In this document: one piece after another, positions 34,000-45,440 of the stretch
How the letters are laid out: each line of letters starts with the position of its first letter
Position numbering within the stretch: position 1 is the stretch's first letter
Assembly (NCBI RefSeq): GCF_963678635.1
Contig: NC_087070.1
Coordinates: forward strand, 51,256,514-51,320,513
Direction: 5' to 3'
Source of the DNA: Symsagittifera roscoffensis
Lineage: Eukaryota > Xenacoelomorpha > Acoela > Convolutidae
DNA length: 64,000 bases
Made by a program: the position numbers and the translations under genes
The notes under the pieces: generated by a model
What the model was told of the DNA's origin: nothing
Seen by the model: only the letters and a program-made list of their open reading frames with translations
Database searches by the model: none

Positions 34000-35214
34000 T
34001 TGACAAAATTCGTGAGCAATGTCAAAGAGATTCAGAAAGAGTTATGTACGTCAAGCGACAATTTAAGTCAAGTTAAGGAGATTCTAAGTAGTGAAGGTCA
34101 AGAATCGCATGTTCTAGGTTTGAAATGGGATCACGTTCTCGATACATTGGTAGTTAGTCGAGGTGTAAACAGAGAACTGAACGATACTGTTACCCAACGT
34201 ACAGTTCTAAGTTTTGTCTCTTCAGTTTTCGACCCTATTGGGTTAGTCGCTCCGTACACTGTCAGAGCCCGACTACTTCTTAAAGAGATTTGGAGAATCA
34301 GTGGTCAACAATGAGATAACCCACTTCCTTTGGACTTGAATGCCAAATTCCTCGAATGGCGGTCTGGTCTACCCATCCTGGGTCAACTGATCATACCGAG
34401 ATGCTACTTTCCATCCGCAGTTGACAAAATTGAACTCCATATGTTTGGTGACAGTTCACAGAAAGTCTTCTGTGCAGTTGAATTTCTCCGTGCGCGCATT
34501 ATTGATACACAAGAGACAAAACTCGCCTTCATTTTGGGTAAAGCCCGCGTAGCAACAATGAAGGCTATTTCCATCCCAAAATTAGAGCTGCAAGCTTCTT
34601 TGCTTGCTACACGCCTCAAAATAGATATCATGAAAGCACTTTCGATCCCTATAAATGATGTCTTTATGTGGACTGACAGCACCACTGTGCTACAATGGCT
34701 CCATTCGACTGCAAAGCAGCCAGTATTCGTCGCTAATCGAGTAGGCGAAAAACTGGAAGTTACCACTGTCGACGAATGGTATCACGTAGATACTGAAAAC
34801 AACCCAGCTGATACTGGTACTCGAGGTATTGCCGCTGAAGCCTTGAAGGACAGCAGCTGGACTCAAGGTCCCAGCTTCCTCAGAACCAGTGATTGGTCCT
34901 TTCGACCAAATGTCGATGTGATTACAAAAATAAAATTAAAAGGTCCTATCGATGATGTCATCGATACTGCCACTAATTTTTTAATCAATCCGTCAGTCCC
35001 TGAACCCGTCATTAAGTGGAAACGTTACAGCTCGTTTCTCAAATTATTGCGCGTAGTAGCATTCATCCTTCGATTAAATCCTAAATTTAATCAGTTCCGT
35101 GGAACAATCGCTAATATCGTTAAACCGTCTGAGATAGATAATTCTCAACGAATGTTGTTTCTTCTTTCTCAAAAAGAAGCGTTTCTCTGCAGAGTTCAAA
35201 TTATTGAGTTCTGA
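34000..35214 (+). pseudogene. BEL/Pao RT thumb and RNase H
   Basis: In the same frame as the RT segment, after stops at 33961 and 34312. The parts are SFVSSVFDPIGLVAPYTVRA, then 34330-35214 with HMFGDSSQKVFCAVEFLR (RNase H D), SIPKLELQASLLATRL (E), VFMWTDSTTVLQWL (D) and the closing DTENNPADTGTRG. These are the standard RNase H signatures of Pao elements. Confidence 0.88.
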
Positions 35215-35370
35215 GAAATATGTTAAGAATGTAAGCCCTATTGCAACTCTCTCCCCATTCATTGACCCCGATGGACTTCTTAGATCCATAGGACGCATTA
35301 ATCGTCTCTCTGAACTCGAATTTAAAATAAATATCCCATCATACTTGATGGCCGTCATCCATTAGTCAAA

Positions 35371-36069
35371 TTGTTTGTGGCTCATCAACACAACAAACAT
35401 AAGCATCAGTCAATTGACTATCTACGATCTGTCATCCAGATGGAATATGCAATCTTAAAATTAAGATCATTGCTCCGTAACATTGAACTTATTTGTAAAA
35501 ACTGCCGAAAGCGAAAGTTGAAAACCATCACCCCTTTCATGTCTGATCTGCCAATTGAGCGTCTTGGATACCGCCAAGCGCCCTTCAACAGTTGCGGAGT
35601 CGTTTACTTCGGACATTTTCACGTAACAATCCGTAGGAGTTCGGAGAAACGTTGGGCGTTTTTGTTCACTTGTTTGACCACTAGAGCCATCCATATTGAA
35701 GTCGTACCATCAATGGATTCAAGCTCCTGTGCCATGGGAGTAGAATGATTCATCGCTAGACCAAATCGAAAATTTGGTCCGATAATGGTACAAACTTTGT
35801 CGGTGCAGAGAAAGAGCTTCTTCTGTGTACTCGAGCATGGAATGATCTTGCCACCGCTCTCCTTGTCCACAAAGGCATCGAATGGACGTATAACCCACCA
35901 TCTTCACCACATCATGGTGGCTCTTGGGAACGTCTTGTACGTAGTTGCAAGAGAGTTTTCTACTCCATCCTCACAACCCGTAAATTAACCGACGAGGTAC
36001 TCCAGACCTCCATTTTATCTGGTGGAACAGTCCCTCAAGGCGCGTCTACTTACAGCGATAAGCAAAGCA
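35371..36069 (+). pseudogene. BEL/Pao integrase, cut by gap
   Basis: Zinc-binding H-H-C-C is seen as AHQHNKHKH followed by CKNCRKRK. The catalytic core reads GVVYFGHF at 35596, where Pao enzymes usually have GVDYFGPF, so the first catalytic aspartate is a valine (GTT at 35602-35604). A frameshift follows near 35748. IWSDNGTNF (D at 35781) and HHGGSWERLVRS (E at 35938) keep the other two catalytic residues. The sequence then enters the N run. Confidence 0.85.
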
Positions 36070-36269
36070 NNNNNNNNNNNNNNNNNNNNNNNNNNNNNNN
36101 NNNNNNNNNNNNNNNNNNNNNNNNNNNNNNNNNNNNNNNNNNNNNNNNNNNNNNNNNNNNNNNNNNNNNNNNNNNNNNNNNNNNNNNNNNNNNNNNNNNN
36201 NNNNNNNNNNNNNNNNNNNNNNNNNNNNNNNNNNNNNNNNNNNNNNNNNNNNNNNNNNNNNNNNNNNNN
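36070..36269. other. Assembly gap (200 N)
   Basis: A round 200-base N run, so the true length is probably unknown. The two sides belong to different repeats in opposite orientation, so the join should not be trusted. Confidence 0.99.
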
Positions 36270-36286
36270 TACACAAAAAAATAACT

Positions 36287-37673
36287 CTGGAAGTCTGTCA
36301 GAGGATCATTTTCCCTCAAAAAAAATTCATATAATGAAATAAAGATATTCAGTTTTGTTTCTTTAATTTTTTTTCTAAATTTTTTTTTGATTTTATTTGT
36401 CTGAGTCATTGAATTCGTTTGATTTGAAAAAAAAAACATGTTAGAGTTGTTCAAACTATCGTTCAAAATAGTGAAGCGCAGTTTGGTGTGCGGGAAATGA
36501 AACGCAGTCTTGAAGTTAAAGATGATGAAGAATAGTTTAAAGCTTGTTTTCTGGTAACATGAACTAATAGTTTCTTTTTCAGACTATTTCACTAAAATTG
36601 TTTATGAGAATTCAGCATGACTTCATTTTTTTGTGTTTCAGTTTTTTGAAAACTGGTATCATTTTTGAAAACAGCTCGCTACACCAAAAAATATCTCGTT
36701 GTCGGCAAAAACTTGAAATGCAAACTTTTGTTGGAATCCTGAAGTTTGTATAACACCCTAATTGCTGACAGTTCTTAAATTTTTTAAGAGCAAGTACACT
36801 CTGTTTTGTGACCGCACTAACTTCAAACCCTAAATTATCTTTCAAAAAAGTAAAAGCTGCAACCAAATTAAATTAAATCTGGTAACGGCATAACTCACAG
36901 GATTTGTAGATATAAACGGATAATTTAACAAAAACGGCACATTCACGGCTAGAACGTGCTAACATTAGCAGCATTGTTGTGCTATATGGTAAATCACATG
37001 CAAACGGCAATAGCATGACAGATAAGATCGGACAGGTTAACTTTGCTATGTTTTTTGTTAGTTAAACTTATATATACAGTTTGGTTTGGGTAAAAACATT
37101 GGTTTTTTGGGGGGCTCGAACCTACGTCGAACCAGTCTCGTCAGTTTTTTAGGCTTGGTTCTGGACCGCTCGGCCAATTAACTTAGTTCGATTTACTCGA
37201 TTTTTTTTTCTCGCTTATGAAATGTTATTTGCGCGGCAACATCCTCCGCCCCCAAGGAAGCTAGGACAGGCGCGAGTTTTACTGCCGGACAGGTAAGGTC
37301 ACCATTCAAGGTTTTTAGCACGGCGGATTGGGCTATCCCGTATTTTCCGAAGGTAATCGTTCCAATGCGGGCCAAAGAAATATAACCTCGGTGTTGATGG
37401 ACTCTACTAACCACACTAAATTGCCTGTCTTGAGTTTCTGTTGAGGAGAGGAGTGCCACTAGGCTCGCCTATCGAGACCTGTCACATATTCGCCTAGCCA
37501 TCGTGGCCAAATTGCATATGCCTGCGTACGCACGAGCCGTTTTCTATGGTTGAATTCCTCCTCAGAGCTTAAGGAAGGGAATGCCGCACTTGGCTTCCCA
37601 AGCAGGACGTGGTTAGGCGTAATAGCTTCCAAACTATCCGGATCACTGTTGATAGGAGTCAGTGGTCGCGCAT
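36287..37673. repeat. 1.4-kb repeated segment, copy 2
   Basis: Same content and order as 22840-24225. It differs by scattered substitutions and by small insertions such as an extra stretch near 36660. Confidence 0.85.
37109..37178 (-). other. tRNA-like pol III box region, copy 2
   Basis: The A box TGGCCGAGCGG is unchanged from copy 1 and the B box is the consensus GGTTCGAGCCC. As in copy 1, tRNA stems do not form and GAACCA/TGGTTC makes an internal hairpin. Confidence 0.5.
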
Positions 37674-37692
37674 TTAAAGATTGCTTGACCAA
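37193..37692 (-). pseudogene. BEL/Pao pol C-terminus, second copy
   Basis: SLNARPLTPINSDPDSLEA, TPNHVLLGKPS and YAIWPRWLGEYVTGLDRRA, then the same TAG as in copy 1, followed after a frameshift by ISLARIGTITFGKYGIAQS. It lies opposite in strand to the BEL element at 29-36 kb, so it is not that element's missing end. Confidence 0.85.
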
Positions 37693-38204
37693 TCAGAATA
37701 GAGTACACGCATGCAGGACTTTACCAGACGCACCCATGAGCCACTATGATGTGGCGCACTAGGTTTCCAATTTATGCCTTTGTCTGATAAGCGGCTGCTC
37801 AGGATGATTTGTTTAGGCAAAAGTCATTGGATATTGGAGGTCCTTCAACTCGAATTTCAACAGTTGCTGCTTAATTTTTTACTGTAACGTCATATGTTAA
37901 TTAAGAAGATTTCCACGAGTTGACCGTCGAGAGAGTCTAATTTCATCTTGGTGACTGAAAACTGTTATCTTCTCGTGTGCTTTCTTCTAATAAAGCTGAG
38001 GCTGGTCCACCAAGATGAACTAAATTAAATTTTTGAACGACCTTGCTTCATCTGAAGAACTTTCATACTGGGTCACTTGCAACATCTAGAAAAAAAAAAG
38101 GTTTTTCATAGAACTTAGAAAGTCAAACTTTTCGGTATGGATCTGATAGCTGAAAAGGAAATAAATTACTTTTTAATAATTCGAACAGTTAAAAATTTAT
38201 AGTC
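37693..38204. other. Spacer, nothing recognised
   Basis: No coding or repeat structure could be supported. Confidence 0.4.
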
Positions 38205-38932
38205 TAACGTTTGTCTAACTCTCGGGTCGTTTCCAGGAAAGGAGTAGAAAGCATTTGAGATCTCGAGAACAGTGATTACACGTGATGCCATTGTGGCAAT
38301 TCGTTTTTTCTTGTTGTTGACTCAAGTTTGATGGCGCTAGTCTAGATGACGAAAGAGTGAACTTATCCCGAGTCGAGATTTTTCACCAAATTTGAAGCAA
38401 GATTTGAGCGGTTTGAGCGGTTTTTTTAGACAGTTACGCTCAAAATCTTGCTTCAAAATGAGCGGTTAGAGCGGTTTTTGAACGGTTTATCTAAAAAAAA
38501 CCGCTCAAAAACCGCGCAAGATTGAACGGTTTTGAGCGGTTTATCTAAAAAAACCGCTCAAAAACCGCGCAAGATTTGAGCGGTTTATATAAAAAACCGC
38601 TCAAATCTTGCGCGGTTTTTGAGCTGTTTTTGAGCGGTTTTTTTTAGATAAACCGCTCGAAACCGTTCAAACCGCTTTTTTTGAAGCAAGATTTTGAGCG
38701 TAATTGTCTAAAAAACCTCTCAAACCGCTCAAATTTTGCTTCAAATTAGGTGAAAAATCTCGACTCGGGATAAGTTCGACTCTTTCGCCATCTAGACTAG
38801 CGCCATCAAACTTGAGTCAACAACAAGAAAAAACGAATTGCCCCAATGGCATCACGTGTAATCACTGTTCTCGAGATCTCAAATGCTTTCTACTCCTTTC
38901 CTGGAAACGACCCGAGAGTTAGACAAACGTTA
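38205..38932. mobile_element. Fold-back element with GAGCGGTTT core
   Basis: Arms of about 190 bp are near-perfect inverted copies. The left starts TAACGTTTGTCTAACTCTCG and the right ends CGAGAGTTAGACAAACGTTA. TA at each end would fit a TA target duplication around ACGTTTGTC ends. The middle (38390-38750) is a dense run of GAGCGGTTT and AAACCGCTC in both orientations. It has no transposase, so it is non-autonomous. Confidence 0.85.
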
Positions 38933-39235
38933 GAAAATGGAAATTGTATGATAACCATTTTTTTTCAAAAAAAAAAACGTAGTTTTTTTTTCATCACCAG
39001 ACTGTTGTATTTGGTTCAAATAGCCGGAGAAACTAGATTGAATCTTTTTTCAATGGTATTTTGAAATTGTATGATTATTGTATGATTAGCATTTTTCCAT
39101 ACATTTGATGCAGGCAATTGCATGATAAGCCTTTTCGGTGTCGGGAAATGTAAGATAAGCATTTTCGGTTTATGGAGGTCAACCCGGGTTCACATTACTT
39201 TTACAGTCCTTTTTGTTGGTTTTTATCGGTTTTCT

Positions 39236-39450
39236 TTATAAGACCGCTCAAAAACCGCTCAAACCTTGCTTGAAAAACCGTTCAAAAATCACCGCAAGAA
39301 ATGAGCGGTTTTTTAAGCAAGATTTGAGCGGTTTGAGCGGTTTTTCCAAAAAAACCGCCCAAACCGCCCAAACCGCTCAAATCTTGCTGAAAAACCACTC
39401 AAACCGCTCATATCTTGAGCGGTTTTTGAGCGGGATCTCGACCCGGGATG
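39236..39450. repeat. AAACCGCTC / GAGCGGTTT cluster
   Basis: The same motif as the core of 38205-38932, again in both orientations and joined to TTGCTTGAAAAACCG. It ends at ATCTCGACCCGGGATGCG and is probably a partial relative. Confidence 0.7.
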
Positions 39451-39478
39451 CGAAGAGTTTAAAAAAAGTTGTAAAGGC

Positions 39479-40622
39479 CTAATGTTGATTCGAGGTCACT
39501 TGTTGATTCTGAGGGGTGTGAGAGTACGAGTATGTAAATACTACTCCACGAGGTAGACACTTAAATTTTGACAACAAAAAAGAAAAAGCCACCATGATTA
39601 AATGCCGATGGTGGACTGCAGCTCCACTCAATGCGTTGTGTACGAGAAGAGTATGTGCATCGTAGAAGTTCTTCTTTGCTGCGACAAAGTTTGTATGATT
39701 GCCCAAAAAGAGCATGGACAGAGTTCCAAGCGTAGCGAGGAATATTTCAACTCCCCTTACGCAAGAATTAATGTCCAAAAATGGAAAAAAAGCTATGTGA
39801 TTAACTCTTGTGGTTCTTTATCTGAACAGAAATGCCAGAAGTTTTTTAAAATCCTTCCAAATGTTTTTTGAAAAAGATCGGAGAAGTCAGCACTGAGAAG
39901 GACACTGTTTCTACATTGTTTTCACGGCACAAGAAACAATTAAGATTCAATTCGCACAAAACAATATTTACTGATTAAAAGCGTGAGTTTTGCGGTTGAT
40001 CAAAACTCGGGTTCATTTTGCAGACACTCCTCAAAAAAATTAATCGATGGTTGATGGTAATTAAAAATGGGGTTCGTTTTCTTTTCATATTTAGACTGAA
40101 GGCTCATGTACACCTATTATTAGCGAACACCCTTAAGCAGCGACCTGATTTCCAGACCTAAATATTTTTTCTTTTACTATATGAAAGTAGAGCAAGCCTC
40201 GTTTTTGCGTTTTTAAGTTTAAATGCTGTCAAAAAATATTAAGTGTTGTCTCACGTAAAAAAAATTGAAATGAGAATTAATTTGCGTAATATCCTAACGA
40301 GAGAGCTGTAGAGACGAGTTGGGCGAGGTTGTGTCGCGTGATGTTGGGATATGCCGTAAATTAAGAAAAAGAGTTGATGAATTGTTCAAGAAGAGTTTGG
40401 TTTTTCTGGAAACTACTTTTTTTCTAAATAAGCGTATAGATGTTGAACACAAAAAACTAGCCAAATGGTTATTGAGCAACCAGCACAGAATATTCCAAGC
40501 CAATTTATCATAGCAAACAATAATTAGATAAAAATTGAAAAATGAATAATGTGTATTTTTTTCGTATTCACAATCGATGCTTTGTTTTAATTAAACGCAA
40601 CTAGTTTTTTAGGCCATACTAA
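39479..40622. repeat. Dispersed repeat shared with 55930-56410
   Basis: GGGTGTGAGAGTACGA, CTGCAGC(T/C)CCA, TTGTGTACGAGA and AGAGCATGGA occur in the same order in both places. On the - strand both copies read GTLSML..(G/A)NHTNFV, but the frames diverge quickly, so any coding origin is lost. The tail (40510-40620) also loosely matches 56300-56410. Confidence 0.6.
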
Positions 40623-41781
40623 TTTTTCCGACTTTTGTAACGAAACTAACGGAATAATTGTGCTCGGGCTGTTTTTTTCAGACAAACTTCGACTTTTTAA
40701 CTAGTCATTTTTGACAGTTTTTTGATTTATTGTTAAAAGGTATTGTTGTCTTGAGCTCAAATTTGAAAAAATATTTCACCTGTGACCCTTTTTCGTAAAG
40801 TTATGGAGTTTTAAAGATTGCCATTTTGGCCAATTTGGGACAATTACCGCGCGATAAGTTTCGCGCTATAACGCGTAAGCCGAAATTTAATCCGTCATAG
40901 AAATTGTTCCAAATTAGTCGAAGGAAGCTTATTTGCCATTAGTGATTTGCTACTAGGAGCGGAATTTATCACTTTGTACTTCAAATGGTATTTGGGGGAA
41001 TGAAATTCACAAAAAATCTCAAATTAAAAAATGTTTATTTATTTTTTTTTTGCATTTCTGTTTCTCATGTTATTACTGCTCTATAAACCTTAAAAGGCAA
41101 TTGGAACATTCGGGACTTTGCCTTGATACGAGCAGTTTTGTTTAAATTTGATGGAAAAAAGAAAAAGATCAAAGATCCGCCCAGAGAATAGATCCTCGCT
41201 TAATTTGAGTTCGAGTAGCTAAAAGGTTGAATAGCGAATAGCGTTGACTGTGAATGAATTTAAAATAAAGACGACCGCTCGTATCAGAGGAAGCCCTGAA
41301 TGTTCCGAGTGTCTTTTAAGGTCTATGGAGCCGTAATAATATAAAAAATTACATGTAAAAAATATAATAAATTGTTTTTCTAAAACTTTAGATTTTTTTT
41401 GCGAAAATCATCCCCCACACGCCATTTAAAATACAAAAGGATAGATTGTAACAACTCAATTTGGCAAATAATCTTCCTTTAACCGAATTGGATTGATTTC
41501 TAAGACGGATTAAATCTCCGCTTACGCGTTAATTGCGCGAAATATATCGCTCGTTAATTGTCCCAAATTGGCAAAATTGACAATCATTAAGCCCCTATAA
41601 CTTTACAAAAAACAATCACAAGTCATTTATTTTTTCAAAATTAAGCTCAGGACATGAATACTTTTTGAATGATACAAAAAATCCGTCAAAAATGGCTAGT
41701 TAAAAAGTCGAAAGTTGTCTGAAGAAGTAAAACCCACCGGAACCCAAATATTCCTTTACTTTCGTTACGAAAGTCGGAACA
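40623..41781. mobile_element. Long-armed inverted-repeat element with a nested smaller one
   Basis: The left arm (about 40623-40905) and right arm (about 41500-41781) are diverged inverted copies, starting TTCCGACTTTTGTAACGAAA and ending in its inverse. Both carry the GACGGATTAAAT block and the GCGCGATA-like block. Between them 41090-41324 is itself an inverted pair (ACCTTAAAAGGCAATTGGAA...), with relatives at 57985-58045 and about 790. A diverged single arm is at 62405-62745. Confidence 0.75.
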
Positions 41782-42619
41782 AAAATTGAAATGAGTTTCA
41801 GTCATCTGTTTGTTTAAAAAATGCATACAATTGTTCATTATTGAAATTGGGAGACAAGTTTTTGAAAAATAATTGTAAGCCAAACCCCCAGAAGTTAATC
41901 AAAAAGAGTGCATATAAATAAAATATCTTTTTTTTCTTCTAATCGACAAAAGCTGTACGAAAAGTCAATCAAAACCGGAAATGAGAAAAAATCATTAGTG
42001 TTACTCCTTCACTTTCTTGGAAAGTCGGAAGAGAAAACCTGATATTTAAACATTCTAACAAATCTTTAAATTTAAGAGCAGAGAGCTGATCTACCCTTCC
42101 TTCACATACACATGTTCATTCCGAAAGTAGCGACAAAGTGATAATTTTAACGCAAACTTTCAGCCAACTTTCCGAAAAATTCCATAATAATCAATAAAAA
42201 GGACACGAGATATTTTTATAAAATCAACCATTTATTTTTGCTTATGGTCAATTTTTTTGTACTTTTTTATATGATGACCACGAAAAGCAACCATTCATTT
42301 CAAACCTAAAAAGAGTAGATTTTGTCAAAAATACAAAAGGTTATATTTAAAAGTTTTATAGATCTGAAGAAAAAAAATGAGACAAAAAAAAACATTTCGA
42401 AACAAAGGTTTCCCGAGAAAGAATCTCTTCTGATCAATTTATATGGTCAAATTCAATCTTTATGAAACTCACTCAGAACACCCCAATTTTTTTTTAGTTT
42501 AGCTGTTTTGTTTTGTCCAGTTTTTACAACTTGTAAACAGAAATCAAGTTGTTTTGTACCATTTTTTAGTTTTTTAACTGTGAAGTAAAATTTTTCCGCA
42601 TTCCGGCATTTTAAAACGT
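41782..42619. other. AT-rich spacer upstream of paralogue A
   Basis: CTTTCTTGGAAAGTCGGAA near 42010 echoes the end of the preceding inverted-repeat element. No gene is seen. Confidence 0.4.
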
Positions 42620-42883
42620 TTAAGATGTTTTTTTTTCTATTTAGTAGTTCATTGAAATTCAACAAACGAAATTATACCAAAAATGAAAAGTTCATTAACG
42701 TTTAACCAAAATTGATACGGGTCTCTTTCTGAGCAGAAATTTGAAATTTATTGAGCAAACTCTCCTTTTAAAATACAAATTTTGACTGTGTCGCTAATTG
42801 TTTGTTTCTTTATTTGATCTAAAACCCAATCCACTCTACTTTAACTTTAAACTTTCTTTTTGAACCTATTTCAAAATTTTTGA
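42620..42883 (+). promoter_or_regulatory. Conserved upstream block of paralogue A
   Basis: AAAAGTTCATT, TTGAGCAAACT and AAACCCAA..C followed by TCAAAA(C/T)TTTTGAATGC lie in the same order before exon 1 of paralogue B (57500-57778). This is shared promoter and 5'UTR sequence left by the gene duplication. No clear TATA box or initiator can be set. Confidence 0.45.
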
Positions 42884-43068
42884 ATGCTTTTATTCAAAGT
42901 TTTATTATGTTTCAATTTTTTTGGATTATTTTTTGCCTTCAACGACGATATCGTTGTAGAACCATTCAGCCCGTCTAAATGGTCGTCCGTATCTTACATT
43001 ATTCCTGTGCTTTCGGCTCATACCTACATTTTGGTAACCGCTTGTAGATTTCATAGCAACTACTACAG
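42884..43068 (+). CDS. Paralogue A, exon 1 (signal peptide)
   Basis: ATG 42884 opens 61 codons plus 2 bases and ends at a consensus donor CAG|GTGAGT after 43068. Residues 1-19 (LLFKVLLCFNFFGLFFAF) are a signal peptide; then DDIVVEPFSPSKWSS and YIIPVL match the N-terminus of the intact protein at 6714 and exon 1 at 57779. The exon ends in phase 2, fitting the exon at 50117, whose first base completes the codon. The intron is about 7 kb. Secreted protein, role unknown. Confidence 0.75.
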
Positions 43069-44051
43069 GTGAGTCTTTCATGTTTACAAAAAGTTGAAAA
43101 GTTGTTTTTGGAAAAAGCTTCGGCACAAAATTCTTTAAAATAATGTTAATTAAATTAACAACTAGCTATAATGCAAAAAATTTTGCGTGGAAGGTATGCG
43201 CAGTCGAGCAACGCGCAGTAAATAGTCACACTTTTGAATTTTTTGTCTGAACTCAACGTTCTCACGCAAACCAACTTCAGTTTGCCGGCAAAAAATTTTG
43301 CCGGCTATTAATGAAATTTTTTTTAAAGGAAACAGTTCATGCAAATGACACCAAACTATACAGCATGTGTCAAAGAGAAGAAAAAACTTCAAAACATTTT
43401 GGCCAAAAAACTTAACTCTCAAGATGTAAAAAAAATCGCAAAAAATATACATTGTCTCCGTGCTAATGGAACCGTAGTTTTGAAGCTCAACAAAGAAGCT
43501 GGAAAAATTGCTACAAAACTTGGGAAGAAATTAAAACTCTTGTATTTTTTTTCGCAAATTTGCAAAACTTAAAAACTTAGAGTCGAGATTTGCGATGTCT
43601 CATTATAAGACAAACACGGCTCAGTTTTGGCATTTACAAATCGATGCGAATTTGCAATATTAGACTAGAGAAAACGAAACCCGAGAGTTTAATACCGGTC
43701 CTATCCAGAAACTATAAAAAGTTGAAAATAAAGGCAAAAACGTCGGTGACATCTGGAATCTTTTAATACTCGCAACAACATAGTCTTTTCTTCTGTCTCG
43801 CCGCGGCTCAAGTACTTTATTAAGTCGTACAGCCAAAGCCTGCTCCTAATTACATACACACAAACAGGGTAGGGGTGGGTTTAGTATGGGGTGAATTTAA
43901 AAGGGACGGGGATCTGACGCGTTCCATCTCAGCGATTCCACTCTTTTATCAGCCAAAATTTCCCCGTTTGTTTTTTTCTTTGTTGTAAGGTTTTTTGCAG
44001 GCACCTTCAACATCAATTTTTACCAGCCGAAAAACTGGTTAAAAAAACTCT

Positions 44052-44130
44052 ATTACGAAACCAAACTGTGCACTGGATAGGCGCACAATTTTGTCTCTGT
44101 AAGTGTCTGGAATCCAAGGACATGTCTTTG
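44052..44130. mobile_element. MITE fragment, CATTACGAGGCC family
   Basis: ATTACGAAACCAAACTGTG, CACTGGATAGGCGCACA and TTTTGTCTCTGTAAG match the left end of the copy at 20931. The other end was not found nearby. Confidence 0.6.
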
Positions 44131-45203
44131 AACAACTTTCAAATTTCAATTGCATTTCTTTCACAAATTTTCCGTGACTTCCGCGTACAACGACCTGTTT
44201 CGCAAAAAAAAGTAAAATCTGCTAAATTTTTCAAGCTGAATCCGCAAATGTTAGCGGTATTCTCATATTTGTTTTGAGTGAACGAAACCAGTTCTTGCAT
44301 ACAAAACTTTCATTATTTTATCTAGCGGTATTGAAAATCATAAATTCTACTTTGTCAGTCAAATTGAGGACTAAATCTTAAATTATTCGTTAACTAAATC
44401 GATGGGATGTAACGATTTTGAAATGTGGAGAATATCCAGTCTGACAAAACTTTAAAAATGAGTGAAAATCATCTCTCATTGGACTGTATGCAGTTGGAAT
44501 CTATTAGTACTCAATTTGATACCATGTTTGAAATTACAATCTTGCTTTCATGTCGGATTATTTTGTGTTTAACAAGTTGTTGGACTCCATTGGACTCGGT
44601 ATAATTAAATATATTGCGTTTCAAACAGTGGGGCGATTCAGAATTCTGCGACCTAGTTGAATTGATAAATAACTGACGCGTCACTATGTCCCGAAATGGC
44701 CGCTGTACAACGTAGTTCATACTGCCCCTCTACAAAAGAGGCCACGCCTTCGTATAGTACAAATGCTAACCTGTACTAGTCGTTGTACTAGTCGTAGCTT
44801 TTCAAATTTTAATTGGCGTCTTGAGGGTCGTTTTTTGCTTGATTCAGGGATGCTTTTTTTAATCAAATTTTTACTTTGAATTTGAAAATTTACTTACAGG
44901 CTTTTGCCCTCTAAATTGACTACGGATTGAATTCCATGATGCCGTGAGAATCTACTTTGCTAAATCACTATTCCCATTGGGCCTCACTCGAAATGCTATA
45001 TTGATCTACCTGGATATCTGGTGCTGCATATCTTGGTAAACTTGTGGTTCGCAGTGTTTTTTTTTCGAGTATCTTGCTCTTTTTCAGCTTTGCGATAAAG
45101 ACGACATGTCGACGGCCATAGATTTTGGATGTGGTGATACCGACACATGAGAACCGAGGTAGCTTAGAATTTCCTGTTTAGACAGAGGTGATTCATGCTG
45201 GCG

Positions 45204-45440
45204 TTATAACAAGGGGCCTAAATGGACATATCGCAGAGTGGTATGCGGATGCCCATATGTCGGCAGCATCGGTGAGTTTAATGGTTGCGGGGGTGCACGC
45301 AAAGGGCCTTCCGTTGCCGTTGGTTTATTTGATGTTGTCTCTGCTTTGGCGATTGGTGACGGAAACACAGAGGTATTGGTAGACACTGCATTTTTCGATA
45401 GAGAACTTGGAGGCACTGGTAATGAGCTATCAACGTTCGA
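45204..45440 (-). CDS. Ser/Thr/Pro-rich open stretch, doubtful
   Basis: About 80 residues on the - strand (VPPSSLSKNAVSTNTSVFPS, TATEGPLRAPPQPLNSPMLP) in a locally GC-rich patch, flanked by AT-rich intron DNA. The bias to S, T and P looks like a disordered protein or a retroelement ORF1 scrap. It has no clear splice sites or start, and a + strand frame overlaps it. Confidence 0.2.
   Translation of the reverse strand, partial: SNVDSSLPVPPSSLSKNAVSTNTSVFPSPIAKAETTSNKPTATEGPLRAPPQPLNSPMLPTYGHPHTTLRYVHLGPLL

Larger units (their letters stand above)
29140..36069 (+). mobile_element. BEL/Pao LTR retrotransposon, decayed and truncated
   Basis: Gag, aspartic protease, RT, RNase H and integrase occur in order on the + strand, with Pao-type sequences throughout (YMDD RT, H2C2 integrase). 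The sequence stops in the integrase at the assembly gap (36070). Two 28-base near-identical blocks, AACTCCGGTTGTTTCTGAGC and AACTCCTGTTTTTTCTGAGC with the same tail, at 29140 and 29983 suggest repeat structure in the 5' region. Several frameshifts and stops make it inactive. Confidence 0.88.

Noticed and set aside
34404-34766. 120-codon - strand frame
   Set aside because: Antisense shadow of the BEL RNase H.
36287-37692. Missing 3' end of the BEL element at 29-36 kb
   Set aside because: The pol piece is on the opposite strand and belongs to a repeat that also occurs at 22840-24225.
38390-39450. CRISPR-like array of GAGCGGTTT
   Set aside because: Units occur in both orientations with no constant spacer length, inside a fold-back element in a eukaryotic genome.
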